From Platerodrilus igneus (lineage: Eukaryota > Arthropoda > Insecta > Coleoptera > Lycidae), in contig JARFIW010000110.1 of NCBI GenBank assembly GCA_036346225.1, forward strand, positions 1-64,000: 64,000 bases of DNA, written 5' to 3'. Of this stretch, positions 32,326-44,126 are shown piece by piece (position 1 is the stretch's first letter; each line of letters begins with the position of its first letter). Under the pieces are notes generated by a model. That model had not been told where the DNA came from. It saw only the letters and a program-made list of their open reading frames with translations, and made no database searches. The position numbers and the translations under genes are program-made.

Positions 32326-35123
32326 ATGAATTCTGAAACCGTGGCCGAGATTAGTAGCGCTATTTTGAGATTAACTGTAAAATGCGTGAATCTAATCAAA
32401 TCAGTCAATGAAATAACGAAACACATTTTAATTATCAAAGCAAATATTAGTATATTGAAGCTTGCTATTAGAAATAAGGTATACGAAGACAATCGACAAG
32501 AAAATCCTAGTAGGCTGGAATCTAATTTGGCACATCTTAAAAGCTACCTTGTACGATTGAGGCACTTGAAACGCTCTTTGGAATATCGAGGTAAAGGTGT
32601 TGATGCAACGCTTTCTAGAGGTCATACTCGAAAAAATTTGATTTGGCATGATGTATAATCATGTTTTGGAAGTCGAATAATTACGGGACTTATTACCAAT
32701 TTAAGTTATAAGATCCACTAGTGTTCTTAGACAAGGCGTTCGCTAGTTTTAAACGCAAGATTGTTGCTTGCTTAAAAAAGTCAATGTTGAAAGTTAATGT
32801 AATATTTGCAGCTAACTTTGTTAAGCCTACAACTGGCGAAATAGATTTGAAAACGTTTCCTACTGCAAATCGTCACATCGATATAAATACCAATCTCAAG
32901 CTGTGGTATAAGGAGAACGTATTGAACAAGATTTTGAAGCGATTAGAAGAATTTTGAGAGAAGGATTCTGGTTGGGCAATCCAAGAAGTTTTACACTTGA
33001 AGGTAAATATAAACAATCATGATCCACTTAAAGGACGGTGTTCAACGTTTGTACCGGTTCCGGACTTTATATAAAAAAAAGCTGTGGTAAATGTAATAAA
33101 TAACGACCAACATTGCATTCTTTGGAGCTTGGTTTCCGCTTTATATCCTGCTAAACAAAATAGTCAGAAAATATCTAGCTATCCACATTTTGATACAATA
33201 TTACGCTACAATTCAATTCCGTTTCCAATCGCATTAAAAGACATAAAAAAAATTGAGAAGCTTAACAATCTCGCAATTAACCTATATTGTATAGAAAATA
33301 CTAAAATACTGCCATTTTGTTTAAGTGAAAATTTTAAAAAAATTGAACCTATTTTTCTGTTAGTTTTAAATAATGATTCCTTACAATATTCTCGTCCGAC
33401 AAATGCTAATGAGAATCATTTTCATTTTACTTGGATTAAGGATATGTCAAAATTATTTGCAAAACAGTTGTCTTCACATCTCCATAGAAAATTTTTTTGT
33501 TATAGATGTTTAAATAATTTTAGTACAGCAGCATTACTTAAGCGTCATTCGAATTATTGCGAAAAACAGAATACTTGCTCAATAAGATTACCCGAAGAAT
33601 CCGAAAAGTATCTAACATTTAAACATTTCCACTATCTAGAAAAAGTATCATTTGTAGTTTATGCAGATCTCGAATGTATATTAGAACCATGCAATGAGTC
33701 GGAGGTAATATTAAACACAGTCCGTTACCAAAGGCATATACCCTTTAGTGTAGCGTACTATTTGAAATGCTCGTATGATAATAAATATTCCAAATTTCAA
33801 TTGTATCGCGGAAAGGATTGTATAGAATGGTTTGTTGCTCAATTGAAACTGATTTCAGAAACGACTAATAAAATTTTCTGTAACCCAAAACCTATGAATC
33901 CCTTAACAGAAGAACAAAAGTCAGCATTTAAATTTGCTCTTCACTGTTACATTTGCAATAAACCTTTTAGTATAGATGATATTAGAGTTCGCGATCACTG
34001 CCACTTTACAGGTGAATTTCGAGGAGCGGCTCATCAAGATTGCAACATCAATTATCATAATTCTTATATGATACCGGTAGTTTTTCATAACTTATCAGGC
34101 TACGATTCGCATTTCATTATTAAAAAAATCTCGTTAGAGTCTTCAGGTTCGTTAAGCATTCTACCAATAAATAAGGAAAAATACATATCTTTTACAAAAT
34201 ATGTAAAAGGTACGAAAGTTAGTTTTAGATTTATCAATTCATTCAGGTTTATGGCATCTAGCATCGAAAAATTAGCTTCCTACTTAGATGATAATAAAAA
34301 TTCCATCACCAGGGAAAATTGTAACACTGATAATGCGTTTCAGTTACTTACGCGTAAAGGCATATTTCCCTATGATTACATTAACTCTTGGGATAGGCTC
34401 AATGAAACCGATTTACCCTGTAAAACAGCATTCTTTAATCGTTTGCGCAATGAAGAAGTCTCAGATGAAGACTACAATCATGCTAAACACGTTTGGCAAA
34501 CATTTAATATAAAAACACTAGGGGACTATTCAGACCTATATTTAAAAACAGATATACTGCTCTTGACTGATATATTTGAAAACTTTAGAAAAACTTGTAT
34601 GTTCACGTATAAGTTAGATCCACTTCACTACTTTATGGCTCCTGGTTTAGCTCTAGATGCAATGTTAAAAACGACGAACGTTAAACTCGAGTTGCTTACT
34701 GATATTGAAAAAATAATGTTTTTAGAACAGGGAATTCGTGGAGGTGTTTCTCAATGTTCGAATAGATATGCTAAAGCAAATAACAAATATATGAATGCAG
34801 ATTATGATCCAAATTTCGATTCTAAATATTTAATGTATTTTGATGTTAATAATTTATATGGGGCTGCAATGTCTGAATATCTTCCATATGGAGAATTTGA
34901 ATTTTTAGATGGTACCAGTCCAGATATAGTACGTTTAGACATACTTAATATTCCCGATGATTCTGATGTAGGATATATTTTTGAATGCGATTTACACTAC
35001 CTAGTATCTTTACATGAAATTCACAGTGACTTACCTTTGGCGCCTGAACATATGATACCACCAGTACCTTCTAATAAATCAAACTTAAAGAAATTACTTA
35101 CAACTTTATATCCAAAACTCAAC
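32326..35123 (+). pseudogene. polB: Polinton protein-primed DNA polymerase B, first part (interrupted)
   Basis: N-terminal two-thirds of the Polinton family B polymerase, which copies the element using a protein primer. The start is the ATG at 32326. Frame changes occur near 32660, 32957 and 33085, after which 684 residues are open. Visible features: a Cys/His cluster (CYRC...H...C), exonuclease motif I (VYADLECIL), a second zinc-type cluster resembling endonuclease VII (CYICN...DHCHFTGEFRGAAH), exonuclease motif II (NLSGYDSHFI), exonuclease motif III (YLKTDILLLTDIFE), and polymerase motif A (DVNNLYGAAM). The BEL retrotransposon cuts the gene at 35123; motifs B and C lie beyond it at 41568-42532. 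Confidence 0.95.
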
Positions 35124-35527
35124 TGTTGGCGCCATTAAGGTTATTTTATTAAAAGTAGAAACGCTAACATTTGTATATAGTTTATTTATCGCAAGTTGAT
35201 AACTCGCATATGTTGAAAGTTTAGTTACAAGTTAGTTGCTCTTCGTACTTTGTATTGAAAGGTGTTGTTTCCAATACATAAGTAAAACGTGTGTCGCTGT
35301 GCCAATATCAGCAGCCAGCTGTCGAACTCGTCCGCCGCCATCAATAGCTATATTGATTAAGGGTGCCCTTTTTGAATCTAGTGGAAAAGTGGTTTCCTGT
35401 TGATCTTCTGCAGTCGATGCTGAATTGGTAAGTACTTTTGTCTTGCATTTGTTTTATTTATGTATTTGGAACTTCCGCTAAAATTATTTATTAAAATCAG
35501 TTTGTACTACTGCTTCACGCTCAAACA
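35124..35527 (+). repeat. BEL 5' LTR (404 bp)
   Basis: Starts TGTTGGCGCC and ends CTCAAACA. The following TTGGTTCTATTCGAG, with TGG one base after the LTR, is the likely primer-binding site for a host tRNA. A leader of about 220 bp follows before the polyprotein ATG at 35750. Confidence 0.95.
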
Positions 35528-35749
35528 TTGGTTCTATTCGAGTCGAATGTTCAGTTTTTATTTGTGATAAAAATAATTATTCTATGATAAAATATATGAT
35601 ACAATTTTTGTTGAATTTCAACATCTGCGAGTCTTGTTGAGTTGTTGTGAAAACGCCTTAAATTTGCGATAAGTAAACTATTGAGATTAGACATAATCTT
35701 TAAACTAATTTGTTTAGGTTTTGATATTTAATTAATAAAAGATTATACA

Positions 35750-38700
35750 ATGAGTCATTTAGAACTTACTTCTTGGGTAACTAAAAGAGAAAAATATTTT
35801 GCTAGAATTCAAGCACTTTATGACGTAGGAAACAGATGTATTTTGTTATTAGAAAAGGAACAATCATACGCACCAGAATTAGATAGTTTCATTTCGCGTT
35901 TCAATAGAATGGAAGAGGATTTAGACGCTTTTGAACGCATAAATGATAAAATAGGAATTTTAAATTTTAAGGTAGACGAAAGAGAACGCATTGACGTTAA
36001 TCAACCTTCAGTAGCCTATGATGAACTTTACTTTAGTATAAAAACGCAAGCTCGTAAATTAAACGTTCAAATTGAAGGGCAAACCTCCGCCGCCACTTCG
36101 TCTAGTGTAGTAAATATTGAATCTCAATCGGCAAAATTACCGAAAATAGAAATTGAACCGTTTGATGGGGTAAAAATAAGTGATTGGCCGAACTTCTACT
36201 CTCTCTTTACGTCACTGATTCATAAAAATAAATCACTTTCAAAGGTGGAAAAATTAACGTATTTAAGAAGCTTATTAAAACAACACGCATTATCACTTAT
36301 TGAATCCTTATCAATTTCAGATCAGAATTACGATATTGCAATGCAAACTTTAATAAAACGCTTTCAAAATAAACGATTACTAGCTTCAAATTATTTAGAT
36401 AAAATATTTTCATTTCGTACACTATTTGAAGACTCATCCAGGTCATTAAATTCGTTTGTTGAAGTATTTAGTACGAATGTAAACGCTTTAAAGGCACTGC
36501 AAATTCCTGATTTATTTGACTTTACTATTTTACACGCTGGTTTACGATCACTGTCGCCTACCTCACGCAAAGAATTTGAATTCAAATGTTCTGATATGGA
36601 TATTCCTAAATGTAACGACTTGATCAAATTTGTAGAAGATAGAATTAAACTTGTTGAATTAACGCATTCAAACGCCAGGTCCACGCCTCCGCAATCATGT
36701 AAGCCTGTTCTTGCAATTACAAAATCAAATAAGGGACATTTTAGCAATCCACGCAATTCATTGTTGTCTATCGCTTCCAATAAATCTGACATTACAAGAG
36801 GACATCCCGGATGCCCTTTATGCAATTCATCACATAAAATTTACGCATGTGAAAAGTTTAAGGAGTTTCCCATTTCTCAACGTTATGATGTTGTAAAGAA
36901 ATTTGCATTATGTTTTAATTGTTTAGGTTTTCATAGATTGTCTGTATGTAGATCTCAGTCAAAATGTGTACATTGTGGAAATTCCAGGCATCATAGTTTA
37001 TTGCACATGATTAATGATAATAAAAATCGTTCCTCATTAAATACTATACGAGATTGCCAAAATAGTATTTCATTGAAGGATGAGAATAATATAGTAGTGG
37101 CTGAATCAAATTCTGCACTGCAGACATTGTCCTGCTCTGTTACCGAAAATGTTTCGATGAACAATTGTTCAATATTGTTAAGTACCGCTATTATTGGGAT
37201 GTATGATGCAAGTGGTTATGTAATTCCTATTCGTGCCGTAATTGATAGTGGTTCCCAAGTTAGTCTGATTACCAATGCTTGTGTACAAAAATTAGGTTTG
37301 GTACGATACAGAAATCATATCGCGTTGAAAGGGGTGTCTAATATCGCTATTGAGAAAAATAGAGGTTTTGTTAATTGTTCGATTACACCATTAAATAATT
37401 CAAATATCAAACTTTATACAAATGCTTTAATAGTTGATCAAATTTGTAGCGACCAACCTAATGTACCCTTAGTTTCAGATGTAAGGAATCGCTTTTCTGA
37501 TCTCAGTCTAGCTGATTCTTATTTCGATAAAAGGGCTCCTATTGATTGTTTATTGGGGGCTGATTTATATACCGAAATTATGGCAGACTCTCATTCTATT
37601 ATTAAGGGACAACCAAGTGCTATTTCTACAATTTTTGGATGGGTTCTGTGTGGCAAAGTGCCTCAACCCCTCTCACTGTCACTTAGTAACAAATCTGATC
37701 ATACTTCGCTTTTTTTATGTTGTGAATCATTAGACACTTCTCTTCGCAAATTTTGGGAAGTTGAAGAGGTCAACCGCCCTCTGCCGGTTAATCCTGAAGA
37801 TTCTATAATTGAATCGCAGTTTATAAAGAATTGTTCACGTGATCCTTCAGGACGATATACTGTTAGTCTTCCTTTTCTTGAGGAAAATCCCATTCTACCT
37901 GATACTAGGATGTACGCTCAGAAACGCTTAATTAATTTGGAGAAACGCTTACAACGCCAACCCTCACTTTATATTGAATATCGCAATTTTATGGATCAAT
38001 ACATAAATTTAGGTCATATGAATATCGCTTCCTCACATTCTAATTATATTATTCCACATCACTGCGTAGAAAAGCAGGCTAGTAGTACCACCAAAATTAG
38101 AACGGTTTTCGACGCGTCGTTTCGCCCCACCTTAAACAGTAAATCTCTTAATGATTTTCTTTTACCAGGTCCTAAATTGCAACGTGATATAACAGACATC
38201 ATTTGCAATTTTCGACTTCACGCTGTAGTCGTTTGTTGTGATGTTCAACAAATGTACCGCCAAATATTAATAAACAAAGATCAACGTAAATTTCAACACA
38301 TTTACTACCGCACTGAACCTGACGGTGACATTCAAGAATACGAATTAAATACGGTCACCTTCGGCGTGTCAACCGCACCCTATTTAGCGCAAAGGGTGCT
38401 TCATCAATTGGTTGAAGATGAAGGTCAACAATTTCCTTTAGCTTCAAAAGCAATAATGCAACAAACTTATGTGGATGATATCTGCGAAAGTGTAGATACC
38501 ATTCAAGAAGCATTACAATTACAAACGCAGTTAATAGACATTTTTAAACTAGGAGGTTTTAGTTTACGAAAATGGATTAGCAATCATCAATCTGTTCTTG
38601 AGGGTGTACCCATGGATTATCGCAATCACGTTTTAATTTTAAATACAGAAGATAATTCTGTTAAGATCCTCGGTGTTCAATATGAACCACGCGAAGATTG

Positions 38701-41035
38701 TTTTTCGTATCGTATAAATTCGAATTCGAGTGTTATGACTAAAAGAAGTATGCTATCTGAAATTGCAAAATTTTATGACCCTTTAGGGTGGCTTACGCCA
38801 GTTATCTTTTACGCAAAATTACTAATTCAAAAGGTATGGTTATTAGGATTAAACTGGGATGAGCCGCTTCCAACTAAAATTCAAGAAGAATGGAAACAAT
38901 TCGTTATTGATTTACCCTTGTTAACTGAAATTAGAATTTCTCGTCATATCGATTTTAAGTTAGCACTTTCTCGTCAAGTGATCGGATTTTGTGATGGTTC
39001 GTCAAAGGGATATGGAGCTGTCATATATATCCGCTGCGAATTTCAAAATTATATTAATATTTATTTGCTTAAAGCAAAAAGTCGTATAGCCCCGCTTAAA
39101 ACTTTAAGTATTCCTCGCTTGGAATTATCTGCTGCAGTTCTTTTAAGTCGTCTATTAAACTCTGTCGAATGTTTTATAAAACAAATCGAACCATGCTCCG
39201 TTCATTTATTTACGGATTCGTCAGTTGTACTTGCTTGGTTACGTACACCGCCTCATACCTTAAAAACTTTTGTGTCTAATAGAATTGTTGAAATTTTAGA
39301 AACTTCTCTGCCTACTTATTGGCATCATGTTTCAACCCAAGACAATCCTAGTGATTGTGCAAGTAGGGGTTTACAACCCAAATTTTTATCGCAATTTACC
39401 CTCTGGTGGAAGGGCCCTCGTTTTTTGTATACGCCCTTTAGTACGTGGAACTTAAATTCTTGCAGTCCCCTACAAGATAATTTAGTACCAGAATTAAAGT
39501 CTGAAACGCTTATTGCCACCACCGCTAAAATATTGCCTTTATTAGAATTAATAAATAAATGTTCAAGTTTTAGTAAATTGCAAAGAAGTATTGCTTTTGT
39601 ATTGAGATTTTGTTTTAATTCACGATGTAAAAAATTACAACTTCCACGACGTACTGGTCCGCTTTCTCCGATTGAATTACAAAATGCTAGGTATCTATGC
39701 ATAAAAGAAGTACAGGCATTCTATTATTCTAATGAAATGCATCAAGTAAAAACGAATCAGTTGTGTTCTCCTTCGTTACAAAAGTTAACTCCGTTTCTAG
39801 ATAATCAAAACTTGTTCAGGGTGGGCGGTCGTCTTGTGAATACGACTCTCCCCTATGACGCCAAGCATCCCATATTAATTCCCAGAGATTCCCATCTGGC
39901 GGTCTTAATATGCGATTATACACATAAAATAACGTTGCACGGAGGTCCGCGTCTAATGCAATCTCTCATTCAATGTCAATATTGGATTCCCGGAATTCGT
40001 CAATTAATACGTCATCGTATTTATAAATGCATGCGCTGTTATAGATTAAAGGCTCAAACCTGTGAACCGCAAATGGCAAATTTGCCAAAGGCTAGAGTTC
40101 AGCAATCGCGTCCGTTCTGGAATACGGGGATTGATTTTGCTGGACCTTGGACAATCAAAGAAAGTCACAGAAGAAATGCTCCGCAATCCAAAGGTTATTT
40201 GGCCATATTCGTTTGTCTAGCTACCAAGGCGGTACATCTAGAATTCGTATCGGGTCTATCCACCCCTGCATTTCTTGCTGCCTTAGATAGATTTGTTGCT
40301 CGCAGAGGTTTGTGCCACGAAATATTTTGTGATTGTGGCACTAATTTTAAGGGCGCGTCCAATTATTTCGCCGATGTTTATAAAATGTTAAAGGACTCTA
40401 ATACCGCTATCGCTGATCACGTTTCTACTATCAGAATTAAATGGAACTTTAACCCACCATCTGCTCCGCATTTTGGGGGGTTATGGGAATCGGGTGTCAA
40501 ATCCGCTAAGCATCATTTGCACAGAGTCTTAGATCCTAGGATCCTTACTTTTGAAGAAATGACTACTATTATTACCCGCGTAGAGGCAATAATGAACAGT
40601 CGTCCGCTAGGTTCTATTTTATCAGATCCAAACGAAGGTACGGATTACCTCACTCCGGGTCATTTTTTAATTGGATCCCCTTTGTTAGCACCCCCAGAAA
40701 TGGATTTTGAAAAGGTTAAATTAAGCGGTATGGATCGCTACCATTTACTTCAACAAGCTACCCAGTCATTCTGGCGCAAATGGTCCAGCGAGTATTTACA
40801 CACGCTAATGCCGCGACAAAAATGGTATACAAATCAACCAAATATAAAGCTTGGTGATATTGTTCTATTAAAGTTTAGTGACACGCCTCCGTTGTCCTGG
40901 CCACTTGGCAAAATTCTTGAGATTTATCCTAGCAAGGATGGCAGAGTTAGAGTTGCCAAAATTAAAACTAGCACAGGAGTTTATGTCAGACCTTTATGTA
41001 AAATGGCAACCCTACCGCTGTTAGATTCTGAATAA
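35750..41035 (+). CDS. BEL/Pao Gag-Pol polyprotein, 1,761 residues, intact
   Basis: A single open frame with all BEL/Pao parts in order. Residues about 128-300 are Gag of the DUF1759 type (LPKIEIEPFDG). At about 355-425 there are zinc knuckles (CPLCNSSH, CFNCLGFHR, CVHCGNSRHH). The aspartic protease has DSGSQVSLI at about 499. The reverse transcriptase has YRQILIN and the catalytic YVDD at about 907. RNase H starts at about 1081 (FCDGSSKGYGA). The integrase zinc-binding domain is at about 1397-1430 (HGGPRLMQ...CMRCYR), and the core has Asp at about 1462 (GIDFAGPW), Asp at about 1528 (FCDCGTNF) and Glu at about 1579 (GLWESGVK). A DUF5641-type C-terminus ends it (FWRKWSSEYL). No catalytic residue is missing. 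There is no envelope gene. It looks capable of autonomous retrotransposition. Confidence 0.97.
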   Translation: MSHLELTSWVTKREKYFARIQALYDVGNRCILLLEKEQSYAPELDSFISRFNRMEEDLDAFERINDKIGILNFKVDERERIDVNQPSVAYDELYFSIKTQARKLNVQIEGQTSAATSSSVVNIESQSAKLPKIEIEPFDGVKISDWPNFYSLFTSLIHKNKSLSKVEKLTYLRSLLKQHALSLIESLSISDQNYDIAMQTLIKRFQNKRLLASNYLDKIFSFRTLFEDSSRSLNSFVEVFSTNVNALKALQIPDLFDFTILHAGLRSLSPTSRKEFEFKCSDMDIPKCNDLIKFVEDRIKLVELTHSNARSTPPQSCKPVLAITKSNKGHFSNPRNSLLSIASNKSDITRGHPGCPLCNSSHKIYACEKFKEFPISQRYDVVKKFALCFNCLGFHRLSVCRSQSKCVHCGNSRHHSLLHMINDNKNRSSLNTIRDCQNSISLKDENNIVVAESNSALQTLSCSVTENVSMNNCSILLSTAIIGMYDASGYVIPIRAVIDSGSQVSLITNACVQKLGLVRYRNHIALKGVSNIAIEKNRGFVNCSITPLNNSNIKLYTNALIVDQICSDQPNVPLVSDVRNRFSDLSLADSYFDKRAPIDCLLGADLYTEIMADSHSIIKGQPSAISTIFGWVLCGKVPQPLSLSLSNKSDHTSLFLCCESLDTSLRKFWEVEEVNRPLPVNPEDSIIESQFIKNCSRDPSGRYTVSLPFLEENPILPDTRMYAQKRLINLEKRLQRQPSLYIEYRNFMDQYINLGHMNIASSHSNYIIPHHCVEKQASSTTKIRTVFDASFRPTLNSKSLNDFLLPGPKLQRDITDIICNFRLHAVVVCCDVQQMYRQILINKDQRKFQHIYYRTEPDGDIQEYELNTVTFGVSTAPYLAQRVLHQLVEDEGQQFPLASKAIMQQTYVDDICESVDTIQEALQLQTQLIDIFKLGGFSLRKWISNHQSVLEGVPMDYRNHVLILNTEDNSVKILGVQYEPREDCFSYRINSNSSVMTKRSMLSEIAKFYDPLGWLTPVIFYAKLLIQKVWLLGLNWDEPLPTKIQEEWKQFVIDLPLLTEIRISRHIDFKLALSRQVIGFCDGSSKGYGAVIYIRCEFQNYINIYLLKAKSRIAPLKTLSIPRLELSAAVLLSRLLNSVECFIKQIEPCSVHLFTDSSVVLAWLRTPPHTLKTFVSNRIVEILETSLPTYWHHVSTQDNPSDCASRGLQPKFLSQFTLWWKGPRFLYTPFSTWNLNSCSPLQDNLVPELKSETLIATTAKILPLLELINKCSSFSKLQRSIAFVLRFCFNSRCKKLQLPRRTGPLSPIELQNARYLCIKEVQAFYYSNEMHQVKTNQLCSPSLQKLTPFLDNQNLFRVGGRLVNTTLPYDAKHPILIPRDSHLAVLICDYTHKITLHGGPRLMQSLIQCQYWIPGIRQLIRHRIYKCMRCYRLKAQTCEPQMANLPKARVQQSRPFWNTGIDFAGPWTIKESHRRNAPQSKGYLAIFVCLATKAVHLEFVSGLSTPAFLAALDRFVARRGLCHEIFCDCGTNFKGASNYFADVYKMLKDSNTAIADHVSTIRIKWNFNPPSAPHFGGLWESGVKSAKHHLHRVLDPRILTFEEMTTIITRVEAIMNSRPLGSILSDPNEGTDYLTPGHFLIGSPLLAPPEMDFEKVKLSGMDRYHLLQQATQSFWRKWSSEYLHTLMPRQKWYTNQPNIKLGDIVLLKFSDTPPLSWPLGKILEIYPSKDGRVRVAKIKTSTGVYVRPLCKMATLPLLDSE

Positions 41036-41162
41036 TAATTTTTTATTTTTTTACTCAAAGTTAGTTTACATATTTGTTTGGAGTCATTATATTATAGTTA
41101 AGTTAATTTGTGTTTTTTTGCTTTTGTATTTTTTATCAAAACATTGTTTTGGGTGGGCGGTA

Positions 41163-41567
41163 TGTTGGCGCCATTAAGGTTATTTTATTAAAAGTAGAAA
41201 CGCTAACATTTGTATATAGTTTATTTATCGCAAGTTGATAACTCGCATATGTTGAAAGTTTAGTTACAAGTTAGTTGCTCTTCGTTCTTTTGTATTGAAA
41301 GGTGTTGTTTCCAATACATAAGTAAAACGTGTGTCGCTGTGCCAATATCAGCAGCCAGCTGTCGAACTCGTCCGCCGCCATCAATAGCTATATTGATTAA
41401 GGGTGCCCTTTTTGAATCTAGTGGAAAAGTGGTTTCCTGTTGATCTTCTGCAGTCGATGCTGAATTGGTAAGTACTTTTGTCTTGCATTTGTTTTATTTA
41501 TGTATTTGGAACTTCCGCTAAAATTATTTATTAAAATCAGTTTGTACTACCGCTTCACGCTCAAACA
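41163..41567 (+). repeat. BEL 3' LTR (405 bp)
   Basis: Matches the 5' LTR except for a few bases (TTCGTTCTTTT versus TTCGTACTTT, and CTACCGC versus CTACTGC). A G-rich tract (GGGTGGGCGGTA) just before it is the polypurine primer. Confidence 0.95.
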
Positions 41568-42532
41568 TCAACTATATTATTCACTACAAGAATTTAAAAA
41601 TGTATTTAAGCTACGGTTTAGAACTGAAAAAGATTCATAAGGTTCTTCGGTTTAAACAAGCCCCTTGGTTAAAAAAATACATTGATTTGAATACGAAATT
41701 AAGACAACAGTCAAAAAACAGTTTCGATATATGCTTTTATAAAAATATGATAAATTCGGTTTATGGAAAAATGATGGAAAACGTACGGAAATGGAAAGAT
41801 GTGAAATTAGTGACCGAATGGGAAGGACGGTTTGGAGCTCGTAGTTACATAGCGAAGCCTAATTTTCACAGCTGCACTGTGTTAGATAAAGATCTAGTCT
41901 TAATAGAAATGAATAAATTAGAGGTTTATTTAAACAAACCCATTTATGTAGGTTTCTCTATTCTAGATATTTTAAAAACCTATTTATATGAATTTTACTA
42001 TAGTTATATAAAATCGCAATTTGCTAACAAAGCAAAGCTGCTGTACACAGATACGGATAGTTTGATATACGAGTTTAGCGTTGAAGATATTTACTCTTAT
42101 ATCAAACAAGATATTCGTAGATTTGATACTTCCGATTACGACCCTCATAACAAATATCATATTCCATTATCAAATAGAAAGGTTTCAGGTATTATGAAAG
42201 ATGAAAACAATGGTGATATCATGCTAGAGTTTCTAGGGCTTAGATCTAAAATGTACACTTACAGAGTTCAGGATAGGATAATAAAAAAGTCAAAGGGATC
42301 TTCCTTAGCAAGTATTAAGCAAATGTCTTTTGATGATTATAAGAATGCTTTGTTTTATAAACAGACTGTACAGAAACAGCAATGGTTAATTAGATCAGTC
42401 ATACATGATGTCTTTACTATTAAACAAAACAAAATTGTTCTTAATCCAAGTGATGATAAAAGAATTCTTAGTACCTCAACCACTGATACTAAACCTTGGG
42501 GGTATAACTATACACTCAGAAATGAATTGTAA
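41568..42532 (+). pseudogene. polB: Polinton DNA polymerase B, C-terminal part
   Basis: The polymerase resumes after the BEL element. The open frame holds motif B (KNMINSVYGKMM), the catalytic motif C (LLYTDTDSLIYEF) and the family's C-terminal region, ending at 42532. No stop interrupts this part. Had the retrotransposon not inserted, the reading frame would continue from 35118 into this segment. A poly(A) signal AATAAA lies 20 bp after the stop. Confidence 0.95.
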
Positions 42533-42551
42533 AGCTTCAACCACTGGCTCA

Positions 42552-42557
42552 AATAAA
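42552..42557 (+). terminator. Poly(A) signal of the DNA polymerase gene
   Basis: AATAAA, 20 bp downstream of the polymerase stop codon. The convergent capsid gene ends on the other strand at about 43012. Confidence 0.5.
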
Positions 42558-43011
42558 GAATGCAATTTATTTTATCTCGATTAACATATAATATTTTTTA
42601 GTTATAAAACTTCAGTGTTATGTTTATACCTGCACAAGTACGCCGTTTTTCGTTTTGGATGTATCTAAAAATAGGATACCTTTCAATCTGCCCGAGTTTG
42701 AACTATATTAGTATAAATGTATTGTAGAGAAAAATAGTAGTAGTAACCGTTCTGTTTAAAAAATCCAGTTTGTTAATAACATACCAGTTAGTTTATTTGA
42801 GAAATGTATAACAAAACTTTTATTTAAAATTGTCAATGTTTATGGCTGTTTACTAAATCACTTAATAATTCAAACATGTAAAAGATATTGTAAAAACATG
42901 TAAAAATATTAATAAATAGACTGTGATTGCTAAATGATTTATTGTTTTTTCATAATTTGTAAAGGTACAGTAATAATAATAATAAAGTAATTATAATATT
43001 CTTATGCTGTT

Positions 43012-43965
43012 TGAGAGTGGATTGTATTTGACTATCTTATCATGAAGTATAAGGCAATGACAAGATGTATTTGGCAAAACGTTTCAGCTAGTTTCAAATT
43101 CTAATCTAATATCGACAGTACCAAATTTAAACGCTTCGTTTTGTCTAGAACAATCTATGACTACTAATGGTGCAATACTTCGTAAATCTTCACGTTTTTC
43201 TAATTGTGTTGTTGTTTTAATGTTCCATGTATGGCGTTGCGTTTCTTGTAGAAGTTGATATTCATGCAACTCCCATCCTCTAAACGGAATATGCAAATCC
43301 TGATTTTGTGCAACGCATTCTATTAAATTAATTCGTTGAGTATCATCAACGGCTACATGCGGCATTTTCCATAAAACTTTGTTTAAAACAACTTTTATTT
43401 CTTCATCGGGTGTAGGATTAATTATAGCATTAGTATAAAAACTAGAACGAAGTAAAACTAACGCATGACGGAGGTTTAAAATAATTTTTTAAAAATCTTC
43501 GCATAATCCGAGAACCATTGAAAGGTTTATTGCAACATTAAAATTCCCATTGACATCAACTATTTGCGAATCATCCATAGGAAACCACCCAGCGTTTTGT
43601 AAATGTTTTTTTGATTGCTATTATATGAAACATATCCCTTCATACGTTAATCCAGGATTCCGAACACGATCTACAATGACACCACCAATCTCACATCTAA
43701 TTTCATCAAAAAGCAGCAAAATTCCATTATTTACAAACTTTGCTGTCTGAGACGGCGTTCCATCTGTTCTAATTAATTTGCCTTCTACGTACAGCATACT
43801 CTTCGATGGTAAGGTGTATATATCTTGTTGTTGTATAGGGATTCTTATTTCATCATTATTGTTTAAAGATGTGTTAGCATAAGGTTGATGAGTATGTTTT
43901 TCAATATTAACAATTGCATTATCGAAGTAAACTTTTTCACGCACGTTCAGTATTTCACTATTCAT
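43012..43965 (-). pseudogene. Polinton major capsid protein, broken and internally deleted
   Basis: Minus-strand gene for the double-jelly-roll major capsid protein of Polinton/adintovirus type. The ATG at 43965 opens a 114-residue N-terminal block with IPIQQQDIYTLPSKSMLYVEG. Frame changes follow around 43620-43370. The C-terminal block (43365-43084) contains the IAPLVVIDCSRQNE and VDIRLEFE signatures. An in-frame TGA near 43082 precedes the last part (LILHDKIVKYNPL), to about 43012. Compared with the relic at 55070-55560, a segment before IAPLVV is missing here. It starts 8 bp after the small gene at 43974-44126. Confidence 0.85.
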
Positions 43966-43973
43966 TCATCTTT

Positions 43974-44126
43974 TTAATTAAATAAATGCAGTCCTAACGA
44001 TTGTAGAAACTGCCGGTTTTGTGTTGTTAGCGGTCTTGAAACAATCAATCGAGTGTCGATTGCTTTGAAATTTCCAGCATTTATAGCAATTCTTGACATG
44101 TTGCGTGCATTATACTTAATACCCAT
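43974..44126 (-). CDS. Small 50-residue Polinton protein
   Basis: An intact frame from the ATG at 44126 to the TAA at 43974. It overlaps the last 11 bases of the penton-like gene in another frame and ends 8 bp before the capsid gene start, so the three form a tightly packed block. The C-terminal TTQNRQFLQSLGLHL pattern resembles small proteins found at this position in other Polintons. Basic, no membrane segment; function unknown. Confidence 0.6.
   Translation of the reverse strand: MGIKYNARNMSRIAINAGNFKAIDTRLIVSRPLTTQNRQFLQSLGLHLFN

Larger units (their letters stand above)
35124..41567 (+). mobile_element. BEL/Pao LTR retrotransposon, structurally intact
   Basis: A 6,444-bp element flanked by a 5-bp duplication TCAAC (35119-35123 and 41568-41572), with two LTRs starting TGTTGG and ending AAACA. 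By eye the LTRs differ by two substitutions and one 1-bp indel, so the insertion is young. One uninterrupted polyprotein of 1,761 residues lies between them. It inserted in the Polinton DNA polymerase gene, in the same direction. Confidence 0.97.

Noticed and set aside
36391..36825. Antisense gene within the BEL polyprotein
   Set aside because: It is a mirror frame of the intact sense coding sequence and has no family resemblance.
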